NCBI GenBank assembly: GCA_002292345.1
Contig: DBBT01000087.1
Span: forward strand, 1-48,332
Source of the DNA: Opitutia bacterium UBA977
GTDB lineage: Bacteria; Verrucomicrobiota; Verrucomicrobiia; Opitutales; Coraliomargaritaceae
DNA length: 48,332 bases
Direction of reading: 5' to 3'
Below the pieces are notes generated by a model. It saw only the letters and a list, made by a program, of their open reading frames with translations, was not told where the DNA came from and did no database searches. The position numbers and the translations under genes are program-made. Position 1 is the first letter of the stretch. Each line of letters opens with the position of its first letter. Shown piece by piece: positions 25,030 to 34,371 of the stretch.

Positions 25030-26318
25030 ATGCGAAGTCTCTCAGCGTCGTTGCGAATCAGCAAAAGCTCGGCACAGTCACTTACCACAAGAACCGACTG
25101 AGCTTCCGTTACGCACCGGAGTGGCAAACCTCCAGCGCAGCCTTCCCCCTCTCGGCCTCGATGCCACTCACACGCAATAAGCATTCACATGCAACGATTG
25201 AAGCGTTTCTATGGGGCCTGCTGCCCGACAATCAAGCCGTGATGGATCAATGGGGCAAACAGTTCCAGGTCTCCTCACGAAATGTATTTCGACTCATCGA
25301 GCATGTGGGCGAAGACTGTGCAGGTGCTATTCAATTTATCTCGGAAGCAAACGAGCACACGCTACTCAATCAACCTTACAGCGAACAAGTCCAGTGGTTC
25401 AGTGACGGTGAACTGAATGAGCGCATTCGCTTAGTGCTCGAAAATCATGCCAGCCAGCGACTCTCCAATGACATCGGCCAATTCAGCCTAGCTGGTGCTC
25501 AAGCAAAGATCGCACTCTACCAATCTAAAATCACCGGATCTTGGGGTATCCCACGCGGCATGACCCCGACCACACACATTCTCAAACCCGCTCCCCCGAG
25601 TTTCCCGGGCTTTGTTGAAAACGAACATTTTTGCTTATCGCTCGCTGCGGCACTCGGCATCACCACTGCCCATTCGAATGTGATCCATGCCGACGACATT
25701 CCAGTCATTGTTGTCACACGCTACGATCGTCATCACACAAATTCTCAATACGTGCGCATTCATCAGGAAGATTTCTGTCAAGCTCGGGCGATCTACCCGG
25801 ATCTCAAATATCAAAGCGATGGCGGCCCTTCGGTCGAAGCCATAGCCAACACCATTTGGGAGGTCTCCAGTGATGCCCTGACCGACATTCGCAGCTTCGC
25901 CGACGCCCTGCTGTTGAACTTTCTAATTTACGGAACCGATGCCCACGCCAAGAATTTCTCATTGCTCTTCGCAAGCAACAATCAAGTGCGCCTCGCACCA
26001 CTTTACGACATCGCCAGTGCATTGCCTTACCCACTTCAAATCTCTCCGCACAAAGCTAGATTAGCAATGAAGATAGGCAGCGCCTATCATATCAAGAAAA
26101 TCGAGCCACGCCACTGGCAAGCCTGCGCAATGCAACTGCGCCTTCCAGCTGCAGTGCTCATCGAACGACTGCATGACATGACCAAACGATTAGAGACGCT
26201 GGCACCCACCATTGCGGATGACCTACGCCAACAAGGCCTCTCACACCCGATCGTGCAAACACTCTCAGACTCGATCAGCCAACGGGCCAGTAAACTGCTG
26301 AGTCACTATTTTAATTGA
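25026..26318 (+). CDS. hipA: HipA-family serine/threonine kinase toxin
   Basis: A 430-residue HipA protein of usual length. The N-terminal subdomain (couple_hipA type) includes FPLSASMPLTR and FLWGLLPDN. The kinase-like C-domain has FSLAGAQAKIAL, IHQEDFCQARA, LLNFLIYGTDAHAKNFSLLF (catalytic Asp and the Asn of the HipA active site) and APLYDIASALPY (metal-binding Asp). HipA of E. coli phosphorylates glutamyl-tRNA synthetase and induces persistence; the target here is unknown. It forms an operon with the upstream antitoxin. The pair sits between the degraded edge of the polysaccharide locus and tRNA-Pro, a typical position for mobile toxin-antitoxin cargo. All key residues seem intact. Confidence 0.92.
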   Translation: MNAKSLSVVANQQKLGTVTYHKNRLSFRYAPEWQTSSAAFPLSASMPLTRNKHSHATIEAFLWGLLPDNQAVMDQWGKQFQVSSRNVFRLIEHVGEDCAGAIQFISEANEHTLLNQPYSEQVQWFSDGELNERIRLVLENHASQRLSNDIGQFSLAGAQAKIALYQSKITGSWGIPRGMTPTTHILKPAPPSFPGFVENEHFCLSLAAALGITTAHSNVIHADDIPVIVVTRYDRHHTNSQYVRIHQEDFCQARAIYPDLKYQSDGGPSVEAIANTIWEVSSDALTDIRSFADALLLNFLIYGTDAHAKNFSLLFASNNQVRLAPLYDIASALPYPLQISPHKARLAMKIGSAYHIKKIEPRHWQACAMQLRLPAAVLIERLHDMTKRLETLAPTIADDLRQQGLSHPIVQTLSDSISQRASKLLSHYFN

Positions 26319-26415
26319 TACCAATGGTGAAACAACATCTCACGAATTCTAACATTCAGTAGTTCAAGACAGGGATGAGGGTGATCGGCCTACCAGATGG
26401 CTAACAAACCGTGCT

Positions 26416-26579
26416 CGGGGCGACAGGATTGCTTCGCCTTCTCGCTGCGCTCGTCGAACCCGAGCTGCGGCTACCGCCGCATCGCCACTACGTGGCTCCT
26501 TTCGACGGAACGAAGTGGAGAAGGGGCGCACCTCGTGCGAGTCTGAAAGACCGGCCAGAGGCCGCCAATCCTGTCGCCC
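26416..26579. repeat. Inverted duplication of the tRNA-Pro 3' end
   Basis: The 15 bp CGGGGCGACAGGATT at 26416-26430 repeats exactly the 3' end of tRNA-Pro (26626-26640). AATCCTGTCGCCC at 26567-26579 is its inverted copy. The two outer arms could pair into a long hairpin enclosing ~135 bp of GC-rich sequence. Partial duplication of a tRNA 3' end is typical of integrase attachment sites, but no integrase is nearby, and the inverted arrangement also fits a tRNA-associated repeat. Confidence 0.6.
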
Positions 26580-26583
26580 AGCG

Positions 26584-26619
26584 ACAAAAAAACCCACCTC
26601 GCAAGCGAGATGGGTTTCA
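26584..26619 (-). terminator. Terminator downstream of tRNA-Pro
   Basis: On the minus strand AAACCCATCTCGC and GCGAGGTGGGTTT pair around a short TT-containing loop and are followed by seven T residues. The hairpin starts 3 bp after the encoded CCA of the tRNA. Confidence 0.8.
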
Positions 26620-26621
26620 TT

Positions 26622-26699
26622 TGGTCGGGGCGACAGGATTCGAACCTGCGACCCTCTGCTCCCAAAGCAGATGCGCTAGCCAGGCTGCGCCACGCCCCG
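26622..26699 (-). tRNA. tRNA-Pro (anticodon TGG), CCA encoded
   Basis: A full cloverleaf reads on the minus strand: acceptor stem CGGGGCG/CGCCCCG, D arm GCGC-loop-GCGC, anticodon stem TCTGC/GCAGA with loop TTTGGGA (anticodon TGG), variable loop GGGTC, and T arm GCAGG-TTCGAAT-CCTGT. The discriminator A and an encoded CCA follow. UGG can read all proline codons by wobble. It transcribes alone, away from the TPR operon on the other strand. Confidence 0.95.
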
Positions 26700-26820
26700 T
26701 TTCCAAAAGAAGACGACAAACCATCACAATTTAATACCCTGTCAATGCTGTTTCAAAAAATATTCTCATTATTTTTTGTTCGCGCTTTCAAAAAATTATG
26801 ACAATCCTGACGTCAAGATA

Positions 26821-29679
26821 ATGAGGCAAAATCGAACCATAGCCATTCACACCTTTGTAGAACTAGGAATGGTGTCGATTTGCCTCACTCTGTTCCTGCC
26901 GACACAGGCATCCGCAGCGACACTTCAGCAGCAATTAGAGCAAGCGATCACGACCTTTGGTAACGGTGATTACACCTCTAGTTATTGGCAATTTGAGAGC
27001 ATGGAGCTCGATTATGGCACCGAACCAGAGTTTTTAGCGCGCAATTTTCAGCAAACCATCCTCCCCGTGCGCGGCTATGCTGCACTCATGGCAGATCGTC
27101 CCACCGATGCGCTGATCTACTTCGGCGAGTTGCTCAGCCAATACCAACCACACCCAAGCTTACAGGGTTTCGCACTCTATAATGCTGCGATCGCTCAGTC
27201 GCAAACTAATGCGCTGGCGGCGGCGGCGCAGACTTTTCACAATTTTCAGCTGATATTCCCAGGCTCCAACGAAGCCGCACTCGCCCTGCTACAAGAGGCA
27301 GATCTACGCTATGATATCGGCGAGGTCGCGACTGCCATTGCTCTACTAGAGGCATTTTATGAATCGGAGGCCCCCGAGACGCTGCGTATGCAGGCGCGCC
27401 TGAGAGCCCTACAGATAGCAAGTGAAACTGACTCGACCGACCGTGCCCGTGAAATCTTATTTGAGTCGGATTGGAATATCGACGCGATGCCGGACATCGC
27501 GGTGCTGAGCTTCGCCGCCCTCGACGCGGGCGACCGTCTACTCAATGCAGGTCACTACAGCGATGCGGTGCGCGCCTACCGGCTAACATTGCCACGCAAG
27601 GTTCTGATTGATAAGCAAAGTGAGCGGCTTGAGCGGGTTAAAAGTGCACTAGCCCAACAATCACTATTTGCCTCCAGCATCTGGAAGAGCCACTCACAAC
27701 AGCTGGTCGCACGGCTTACCCGCCAACTCGAATTGCTCGAATACATGAGCGACTACACCCCAGGCCTGTACCTACGTTCAGGCCAAGCCTACTTGCTCGG
27801 GCTGCGCTATCGCGAGGCGATCATCTTGTTTCGCACCGTCGCACAAACTCCCGAGTTTGAATCCGACACCCGTGCCGAAGCCCACTACCGCTGGATATTG
27901 TCCTTGAGCGAAGCGGAAGACTGGCAAGGCGCGCGCGACACCGCGCAGTTATTTCTCAACCAGCACCCGGGCCACAAACTCGCCAACAGCGCCCTCTTCC
28001 TAATTGCCCGCGCCTATCAGAGCGAAGGTCAATTCCTCGAAGCGATCGCGGTACTCGATGATCTCATCACCAACTACCCCAACGATAAGCAGGCCCCTCG
28101 CTGGTATTTCACCCGTGGTTACAACTTAAGTGCGCTGGAGCGACAAAGCACCGCCCGTGACAATTTTGAGACCGCACTCGAGCGCTTCCCCGAGAGTATT
28201 CTGGTTGAGCAACTCAAACTATGGCGCGGCTTAACCTTCTTCTTCGAGCGCGACTACACTGCCAGTTTATACGCTCTCGAAGCACTCAAGAAAAGCAGCA
28301 AAAAACATCCGCTGTATCCGGAAATAAACTACAGGATCGCCAACGTCACGTACGCACAGCGCGATTACGACACAGCGCTCAAAACTGCCGATACCCTAAT
28401 TAAATCCTTTCCCGACCATCACCGCGTGCCAGAAGCCCAGACTCTTCGCGGCGACATCTTCATGGGCCAAGGTGAACTCCTGCAAGCTGCCAATGCCTTT
28501 CGTCAAGTGCCGCCCGACGACGCGCAGCTCTACGACTACGCCATCTTCCAGTCCTCGAAAATTTACAAGGCGCTAGAACGCTACGATCTACTGCGTAAAC
28601 ATCTGCAAGCCTACATCGACAGGGACGAAGCCAACGAACGAACGCGCGTGAGCGAAGCGCTCTACTGGATCGGCTGGTCACTACAGCAGGAAGAACGCGG
28701 CACCGAGGCATGCCCTTTATTTGAACAAGCCCTCACTCGTTTCGGTAACGATCCCAACGCGCGCGCCGTCGGCTCAATCCTTTCCGCTTACGCGGATCTC
28801 TATAAACGTCTCGGCAACACCGACAGCATCCTGCCCACCTTTGACACATGGCTAGAAAACGCCACCGAGCAGAGCCTAGCCCAAGGCGAGCTCACTTGGT
28901 TTGCGCGCCTCACATTGTTCAAATCCAACCGCCAACGTCGTAGCCTCGGCGACGAACGAGCCGACGCCACCCTTCTCTCGATTCACCGTTTTGTACCGAT
29001 TGACCAACAAGACGCCGAGACGCTCGCCAGTGTCGGCCTTGTGTTAATTCAACGCGGCTACGGCTCAGCCGACGATTACTGCGAACAAATCCTGACCGAA
29101 TATCCGAAGCGCTTTGAACGTGGTTCTGCTTATTTTGGCAAAGCGCAACTCGCCGCCAATGCTGAACGCCTCACCGAAGCTCGCCGCTGGCTACTACGCT
29201 TTCTCGAACAAACACCCACGCACCCACTGGCCGCGGACGTGCGCCTGCTCAGTGCCGACATACTTACCCAGCAAGGCATCTACGACGGCGCGCGGGCAGT
29301 ACTCAACGAGATCCTACAGATCAAAGCCATGCGCGGCCGCCCGCACGCCCGATCACTCGCGGGGCTTGCACGGATCGAAACCGCGCAGGAAAACCCCGAA
29401 CGAGCGATCCCCTACTGGCAACGTATCTACACCCTCTACCGCGCCTACCCCGAGATCATCATCGATGCCTATTGGCAGAGTGCCCTACTGTTTGAGCAGA
29501 TTGGCAACAGCACAGCCGCACGCAACACCCTGCGTGAGTTAGTCAGCGACGAGCGCTTGAAAGACTTCGAGTCCTACGCGCTAGCACAGGCAAAGCTACC
29601 CGAGTTGGAAGCCATCGTGCAGGCGCAAACCGAGCTCGCTATTCAAGCAGCCTATATTGCAAAAGAGGCACAACCATGA
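26821..29679 (+). CDS. Large exported tetratricopeptide-repeat protein
   Basis: A 952-residue protein. The ATG at 26821 gives a signal peptide (1-33, ending PTQASAA); the frame is open back to a TTG at 26776. The rest is almost wholly helical, with many TPR-like units (for example ALYNAAIAQSQTNALAAAAQ, LYLRSGQAYLLGLRYREAII, SALFLIARAYQSEGQFLEAI). It has no catalytic motif and is probably a periplasmic scaffold. It overlaps the next gene by ATGA (29676-29679), and the MotA/TolQ/ExbB gene follows, so the three probably form one operon for an envelope complex. Similar TPR-ExbB clusters are frequent in Verrucomicrobiota and Planctomycetes. Partners and substrate are unknown. Confidence 0.85.
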   Translation: MRQNRTIAIHTFVELGMVSICLTLFLPTQASAATLQQQLEQAITTFGNGDYTSSYWQFESMELDYGTEPEFLARNFQQTILPVRGYAALMADRPTDALIYFGELLSQYQPHPSLQGFALYNAAIAQSQTNALAAAAQTFHNFQLIFPGSNEAALALLQEADLRYDIGEVATAIALLEAFYESEAPETLRMQARLRALQIASETDSTDRAREILFESDWNIDAMPDIAVLSFAALDAGDRLLNAGHYSDAVRAYRLTLPRKVLIDKQSERLERVKSALAQQSLFASSIWKSHSQQLVARLTRQLELLEYMSDYTPGLYLRSGQAYLLGLRYREAIILFRTVAQTPEFESDTRAEAHYRWILSLSEAEDWQGARDTAQLFLNQHPGHKLANSALFLIARAYQSEGQFLEAIAVLDDLITNYPNDKQAPRWYFTRGYNLSALERQSTARDNFETALERFPESILVEQLKLWRGLTFFFERDYTASLYALEALKKSSKKHPLYPEINYRIANVTYAQRDYDTALKTADTLIKSFPDHHRVPEAQTLRGDIFMGQGELLQAANAFRQVPPDDAQLYDYAIFQSSKIYKALERYDLLRKHLQAYIDRDEANERTRVSEALYWIGWSLQQEERGTEACPLFEQALTRFGNDPNARAVGSILSAYADLYKRLGNTDSILPTFDTWLENATEQSLAQGELTWFARLTLFKSNRQRRSLGDERADATLLSIHRFVPIDQQDAETLASVGLVLIQRGYGSADDYCEQILTEYPKRFERGSAYFGKAQLAANAERLTEARRWLLRFLEQTPTHPLAADVRLLSADILTQQGIYDGARAVLNEILQIKAMRGRPHARSLAGLARIETAQENPERAIPYWQRIYTLYRAYPEIIIDAYWQSALLFEQIGNSTAARNTLRELVSDERLKDFESYALAQAKLPELEAIVQAQTELAIQAAYIAKEAQP

Positions 29680-30680
29680 GGGTTTTATTCATCTCGAAAT
29701 CATGGCGCCGTTGCTTGCAACGGCTTTCCCGCATTCGCTCAGCTCATAACGAGGGCGTTTGCAAGCAACGACGCGACAACAGAATTCATCGATTTATCTT
29801 AATGGTATTCCTACTGCCTACGATTACCACCGCCGCCATTCCGCCCAACGAACTTGTGCTAATCAATGACGAACTTCATCAACCGATTGCGGTGCATCTA
29901 AGGAATGGCCGAACAATTCCGGGGCACTCGATCGATGTATCTGGAAATCAAATACAGGTGGCCACCTCTGAAGGCGCTGGTGAAATCATTCACACCTTTA
30001 ATGTGAATGAAATTCTCAATTTCACAATACCCGGCGAAAGCTACAAAACGCTGGCAGTTGAATGGATCAATGCCGGCGAATCCGACAATGCCATGGAGTT
30101 GCTACAACTACTTTATTTGCAACGCGTAAAAATCATACCCCTCCTGCCCGCCACCGAGTCGCACTTCTTCATCTACTACGTCGATCTCATTCTAGAATCC
30201 AACAATCCCGCCCGTGCGATTGCAGTGACTGGTATTTTAAAACCGCAGATCAGCCAGCCAGATGCGCTACGTGCGCTTGAGGACGCCGTGCTCGAAAGCT
30301 ACAATAGCCTACAACTCTACGAAGAAGCACGCCCGCTGACACAAGCATGGCTGGCCGCGCGTGATCCGTACGGCGACTCCGCCCTTGGATATTACACGCG
30401 CAGCGCTGATCAACTGCGCAGCGAAGACTTCGCTGGTGCACTCGACACCGCGCTTCAACCGATCGTTTTTTCGACGCCGAACCCGCCCGATAAACTAGCT
30501 CACTGCTACGCCGCAGCGATCAGTTCCGCCTTGGGATTGCGAGAACAAGATTATGCGCTAACATTGTATGCAGAGATGCTAGCACGGTCACTGAATTGGC
30601 CCAAAACAGACCCAACTTTTGACGCACCTTTCAAACAACTCAACGAGCACCTGAAAAAAATAAACCGCGAGACACCCTAG
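29676..30680 (+). CDS. Exported protein of unknown function in the TPR-ExbB operon
   Basis: A 334-residue protein with no family I recognise. A basic N-terminus is followed by a hydrophobic stretch (FILMVFLLPTITTAA, about 40-54) that could be a signal peptide, with start at 29676 or at the internal ATG at 29802. After that comes a small beta-rich segment (HLRNGRTIPGHSIDVSGNQI, about 76-95), then helical, TPR-like sequence to the end. The start overlaps the preceding TPR gene stop by ATGA. The first ~40 codons contain an inverted repeat (29708-29770) and look inserted. Position before ExbB suggests a role with the energised membrane complex. Confidence 0.7.
   Translation: MRVLFISKSWRRCLQRLSRIRSAHNEGVCKQRRDNRIHRFILMVFLLPTITTAAIPPNELVLINDELHQPIAVHLRNGRTIPGHSIDVSGNQIQVATSEGAGEIIHTFNVNEILNFTIPGESYKTLAVEWINAGESDNAMELLQLLYLQRVKIIPLLPATESHFFIYYVDLILESNNPARAIAVTGILKPQISQPDALRALEDAVLESYNSLQLYEEARPLTQAWLAARDPYGDSALGYYTRSADQLRSEDFAGALDTALQPIVFSTPNPPDKLAHCYAAAISSALGLREQDYALTLYAEMLARSLNWPKTDPTFDAPFKQLNEHLKKINRETP
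29708..29770. repeat. Palindromic element inside the N-terminus of the preceding ORF
   Basis: A perfect 12-bp inverted repeat, CGTTGCTTGCAA (29709-29720) and TTGCAAGCAACG (29759-29770), has a 38-nt spacer. The left arm itself is a nearly perfect hairpin (CCGTTGC-TT-GCAACGG, 29708-29723). It falls in the codons of a basic N-terminal extension, as expected of a small mobile repeat that inserted in frame. Confidence 0.6.
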
Positions 30681-30701
30681 CACAACGAGCTTATCTAAAC
30701 T

Positions 30702-31433
30702 ATGAAACTAAACGACTCACTCTGCTTAATACGCGCAAAGCATGCACTACTCAGCCTCGCGCTCACCTCAACCGTGCAGGCTCAAGACGCCGCACCCGAG
30801 GTAACCGCTGCCGCCGAAGACACTATTAATTTATGGGGCTTGATCCAGCAAGGTGGTTGGGCGATGTACCCACTTGGCACTTGTTCGTTAATTATGTTCT
30901 TTCTCATCTTTTATTCATGGAAAGAAACCACACCGAATAAATTCTTCACCGCTGAGCAATTGAGGACGACCAGCAACGCGCTGGAGAGCGGTAATATCGA
31001 GCAAGGCCACAAGCACTTACAAAACGGCAGCAACCTCCTAGCGCGCGCACTCTCTCCCGCGCTCAAAAAAATTCATAAAGGCCGCGAAAAGATGGAAAAT
31101 CTCTTCATCGAAAACTTAGAAGCGGAAGAGAACAGCGTCTCGCAATGGGTCACCTACTTAAATGTCGTTGCCTCGGTCGCACCGATGATCGGCCTCCTTG
31201 GTACAGTTAGCGGCATGATCAGCGCGTTTCAGACAATTGGCCGCGGCGGCATGGGACGACCTGAACTCTTGGCGGGGGATATTGGCGAAGCCCTAATTAC
31301 GACAGCGACGGGTCTAGTGATCGGCATCCCAGCAATGATAGCCTATTTTATTCTCCGCAATCGCCTGAACTCAGCGATGATCGCCACAGCCCAAGCCGGC
31401 ACCGATCTGATTGAAGCTACGGACAGCGAGTAG
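30702..31433 (+). CDS. MotA/TolQ/ExbB-type proton channel protein
   Basis: A 243-residue protein. A cleavable-looking N-terminus (ALLSLALTSTVQAQ) precedes the first membrane helix (AMYPLGTCSLIMFFLIFYSW, about 48-67). The family signature follows: VTYLNVVASVAPMIGLLGTV then SGMISAFQTI (second helix), and ALITTATGLVIGIPAMIAYF (third helix). With ExbD/TolR partners these use proton-motive force to move envelope components. No ExbD gene follows directly; the only ExbD in the window is at 47743-48288. It is the third gene of the TPR operon. The extended N-terminus with signal is usual for the Verrucomicrobiota/Planctomycetes type. Confidence 0.92.
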   Translation: MKLNDSLCLIRAKHALLSLALTSTVQAQDAAPEVTAAAEDTINLWGLIQQGGWAMYPLGTCSLIMFFLIFYSWKETTPNKFFTAEQLRTTSNALESGNIEQGHKHLQNGSNLLARALSPALKKIHKGREKMENLFIENLEAEENSVSQWVTYLNVVASVAPMIGLLGTVSGMISAFQTIGRGGMGRPELLAGDIGEALITTATGLVIGIPAMIAYFILRNRLNSAMIATAQAGTDLIEATDSE

Positions 31434-31775
31434 GCCACGCAAAGGCCAGCGCTGCTCCTCGAAGATCCCTACCAATTCTTTCAAAAACCCTGAGCCTGGC
31501 ACGCCAAATCTCTTGGAAAGCTACGGCAGCGACATTTTCTTCAAATTAGCCTATCACATTGATCGACTACAGACAGGACAGGCAAAACCGCTCTCCACGA
31601 GCAGTGACGACCGACCCAAAGCAGTGGCTACGAGTCTATCAGCACACGTAAGAAGGCGCTAGCCATCCTCGGTGGCAGTGTGGGTGCCTAACACTTTTCA
31701 GCACATTTTAGTAAAACCTCACATTTCGTGCGAAAAAGTTTTGCTTCTGCCGCACGGGTCGGTTTGATCTGACCT
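31434..31775. other. 342-bp gap between the ExbB gene and DUF3127 gene
   Basis: No gene is supported. An open stretch (about 31,490-31,660) overlaps the ExbB end in another frame and contains YGSDIFFKLAYHIDRLQTGQ, which might be debris of a lost gene but matches no family I know. A weak inverted GTGCG/CGCAC pair lies near 31,730-31,757. An ExbD gene that would normally follow ExbB is not here. Confidence 0.4.
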
Positions 31776-32117
31776 ATGCATGAACTATCTGGAACCGTAA
31801 AAGTAATTTTCGAGGAACAAACCTTTGCCAGCGGCTTTAATAAGCGCGAATTCGTCGTCACTGACGAAGCTGACAAATACCCACAGGACATTAAGTTCGA
31901 GTGTGTTAAAGATAAGGTCGAATTGGTCAACAAGCTCAGCGTTGGCGAAAAGGTCAAAGTCACCTTCGACCTTCGAGGTAACGAATATAATGAAAAATAT
32001 TATGTGAACCTTGCCGCCTGGAAGATCGAAAGCCTTGGAGCAGCTGGCGCAGCCAGCAGCACTCCGCCAGCCTTCGATCCAGCCGACGAAGTCCTCGACG
32101 AAGAGCCACCATTTTAG
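31776..32117 (+). CDS. DUF3127-family protein
   Basis: A 113-residue protein. [40 protein letters not shown] and the [15 protein letters not shown] segment match DUF3127 proteins, which have an OB-like fold resembling single-stranded DNA-binding proteins and are found in Bacteroidetes and Verrucomicrobiota. An acidic tail ([13 protein letters not shown]) recalls the acidic C-terminal tip of SSB proteins that recruits partners. Function is not established; nucleic-acid binding is plausible. It is monocistronic, followed by a strong terminator. Confidence 0.85.
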   Translation: MHELSGTVKVIFEEQTFASGFNKREFVVTDEADKYPQDIKFECVKDKVELVNKLSVGEKVKVTFDLRGNEYNEKYYVNLAAWKIESLGAAGAASSTPPAFDPADEVLDEEPPF

Positions 32118-32138
32118 TCGCTCAATCACCATTTTCAA

Positions 32139-32171
32139 CAAAAGGCTGCTCATCCACGAGCGGCCTTTTTT
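32139..32171 (+). terminator. Terminator of the DUF3127 gene
   Basis: AAAGGC-T-GCTC and GAGC-G-GCCTTTT form a stem (one mismatch) with a six-nt loop, followed by a run of T. It lies 20 bp after the stop codon. Confidence 0.8.
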
Positions 32172-32284
32172 GTGTCAAAATTGGAGGGCAACGCTCCATT
32201 ATTGCCGCGATAACTAAATCAACGAATCTAATGTGAGGCAATGACAGAGCATTACTCTTCAGCTCGTCAGTAAAATTCCAGATG

Positions 32285-33259
32285 CTACTTCACCAACCAC
32301 CCCGTCAGTAGACCGGCGAATGCCAACTGCACAGGGTGAAAGCAAATCAACGGGATCAATACCATCGCAGGATCCACCACACCCGGAGCTACCAGCAAAA
32401 TTGACATGGCCAACGGCAACCCTGAGGCCAACGACTTCTGACTCGCACAAAAGAATGCTGCAATTCGCTGCGCACGCTGTAACCGCAACCAAGACACACT
32501 CCACCAAATCAATACACTCGTCACCAGTAATACCGTCACGATGCTCACGGCCACTCCGAGGCATAGTGCCAACGACAGTTCATTCAACAGTCCCGAACTC
32601 ACGCTCTGCGCAAATGCAGCATGCACAATAAATACAATGATGCCACTATTGACCAACTTGGTCAGTCCAACAATACGTCCGGCAAGCACCCGCACCAACT
32701 GCCGCAACACCTGCCCTAGGATCAACGGCAACACCAATAAACGAGCCAGACTCACGAAAATCCCCGTCAATGAAATCTCAATCGCCGTCTCACTCGCGAG
32801 ATAAGCCACTGCAATCGTCGGCACTACCAACACCGCTAATAGGTTGGAAAAGATCGTCGAAAAAATGGCATTACTCGTGTCGCCGCCTGAGATCGAGGTA
32901 AAGGCAATCGCCGAGGCCACCGTCGTCGGCAAAATCGCCAGCAGCCAGAAACCGACGCACAACTCCGGCGTCAACAGCTCTGATAGAGGGATCAGCAGCA
33001 AGCCCGTCACCAATGGAAACAACAGGTAATTCCACCCCAAGACGAACACATGCAAGCGTTTCGGTTTATACCCTCCGGCCAGCGAACGCGTCGGCAGTGT
33101 CAAGCCTTGTAAAAAAAAAATCAGAGCCACGCCGAACTGTGTGGTCCACTGCGCACGCAAAAAACCACCCTTTGAGGCGGGCTCGGGGTAATAGACCGCG
33201 AGCAGCACGGCGACAACCAGCCACAACGTGAATGCATGTTTTCGAAGTAGAGTCTTCAT
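32285..33259 (-). CDS. Bile acid:sodium symporter-like protein (YfeH type)
   Basis: A 324-residue inner-membrane protein with about ten hydrophobic segments. Start at the ATG at 33259 (MKTLLRKHAFTLWLVVAVLL); an upstream extension to 33367 overlaps the EngB region and lacks membrane character. Motifs include FLQGLTLPTRSL, AILPTTVASAIAFTSISGGD and TSNAIFSTIFSNLLAVL, typical of the SBF-like (PF13593) group of the bile acid/sodium symporter superfamily, to which YfeH belongs. Substrates are undefined; related proteins take up organic anions with sodium. Divergent from engB, with separate promoters. Confidence 0.88.
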   Translation of the reverse strand: MKTLLRKHAFTLWLVVAVLLAVYYPEPASKGGFLRAQWTTQFGVALIFFLQGLTLPTRSLAGGYKPKRLHVFVLGWNYLLFPLVTGLLLIPLSELLTPELCVGFWLLAILPTTVASAIAFTSISGGDTSNAIFSTIFSNLLAVLVVPTIAVAYLASETAIEISLTGIFVSLARLLVLPLILGQVLRQLVRVLAGRIVGLTKLVNSGIIVFIVHAAFAQSVSSGLLNELSLALCLGVAVSIVTVLLVTSVLIWWSVSWLRLQRAQRIAAFFCASQKSLASGLPLAMSILLVAPGVVDPAMVLIPLICFHPVQLAFAGLLTGWLVK

Positions 33260-33438
33260 TATCGAGATTAAATTAGCATGCACGAAGCTGAGAAAAGTTG
33301 AAGCGATAAAAATCAGCTTGGACAGCACGTATTCCGCCTCGCCCCGTGCGGTCCAAACTCCCGACAACCGCGAGGACGTTCAAGCTCTTCTTTATATTTT
33401 GCATTCTCGCAAGTTTCCCTTTAATTCCCTCGGCTCTC

Positions 33439-34089
33439 ATGAAGATTGAAACCGCAACATTCCGCACCAGTGCACTCGACCTCGAAGCCTGCCCGCCATC
33501 TTGGCAGCCTGAATTCGCATTTGTCGGTCGCTCTAATGTCGGCAAATCTTCGTTGATCAACATGCTCACCGGCAAGAAAGAGCTCGCGAAAACATCCAGC
33601 GTGCCAGGCAAGACGCAGCTGATTAATTTCTTCGATATTAATCAGACTTGGAGTCTCGTCGATCTACCTGGTTACGGCTATGCTCGACTTTCCAAAGCGA
33701 AGCAGAACGACTTCAACATCAATGTCAGCGGCTATCTCACGGGCCGCGACAACCTCAAGCATGTCTTTGCTTTGGTCGATTCACGAATGGAACCAGTTGA
33801 AGGCGACCTCGCCTTTATCGAGTGGCTACAAGCCTGCAAGCTACCCGTATCGATTGTCTTCACTAAGTCAGACAAGAGCTCCGATACCACCGTGGAAAAC
33901 CACGCAAAACTATTTCTGCAGAAATTAGACGAATGGGGTATTCAGGCCAGCAAAGCCTTTAGTTGCTCAGCCAAGACTCGTGCCGGCCGCAATGAGATTC
34001 TCCAATTCATTGAAACCATGTTGCCGAAAAAGACTAAGCTAAAGAATCAGAAAACTATCTCATTAGGCTGGATGAGAAAAAAACGCTAA
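33439..34089 (+). CDS. engB: Ribosome biogenesis GTPase EngB (YihA/YsxC)
   Basis: A 216-residue GTPase of typical length. The ATG at 33439 (MKIETATFRT) matches family N-termini; an upstream extension would be hydrophobic and atypical. G motifs are complete: GRSNVGKSS (G1, Walker A), GKTQLINFF (switch I/G2 area), DLPGYGYA (G3), TKSD (G4) and SAKT (G5). EngB binds the assembling 50S subunit and is usually essential. No obvious Shine-Dalgarno precedes it. It is convergent or independent of its neighbours. Confidence 0.95.
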   Translation: MKIETATFRTSALDLEACPPSWQPEFAFVGRSNVGKSSLINMLTGKKELAKTSSVPGKTQLINFFDINQTWSLVDLPGYGYARLSKAKQNDFNINVSGYLTGRDNLKHVFALVDSRMEPVEGDLAFIEWLQACKLPVSIVFTKSDKSSDTTVENHAKLFLQKLDEWGIQASKAFSCSAKTRAGRNEILQFIETMLPKKTKLKNQKTISLGWMRKKR

Positions 34090-34371
34090 GGCGCGCGGCA
34101 CAGATGCAGTCGTATGGCCGACTCGCCAATCAGTGACAGACAAGCCCGAGCGCCCTGGCCCTCGATTTTAATGGCGGCGGCCTAAGCCACAGCACGCAGA
34201 GCGTGTCGGCAGCGAGCAACATTCTGTTGTGCCTGCCGTTGAACCCGATCCGCCAATCGGACTAAGGTAATCCCGCACTCACCAATGCCATGAGCTGAAT
34301 CACACTTTTTTCTTTATTTTTCCGTTACGTATCTATATATATTTAAAGCGAATTGTAAATCATACCCTATC

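Noticed and set aside
31785..32153. Minus-strand open frame of 122 codons
   Set aside because: It is antisense to the DUF3127 gene, which has family motifs and a terminator in the plus direction.
33273..33611. Minus-strand open frame of 112 codons over the engB start
   Set aside because: It overlaps the G1 motif region of engB in antisense and has no recognisable features.
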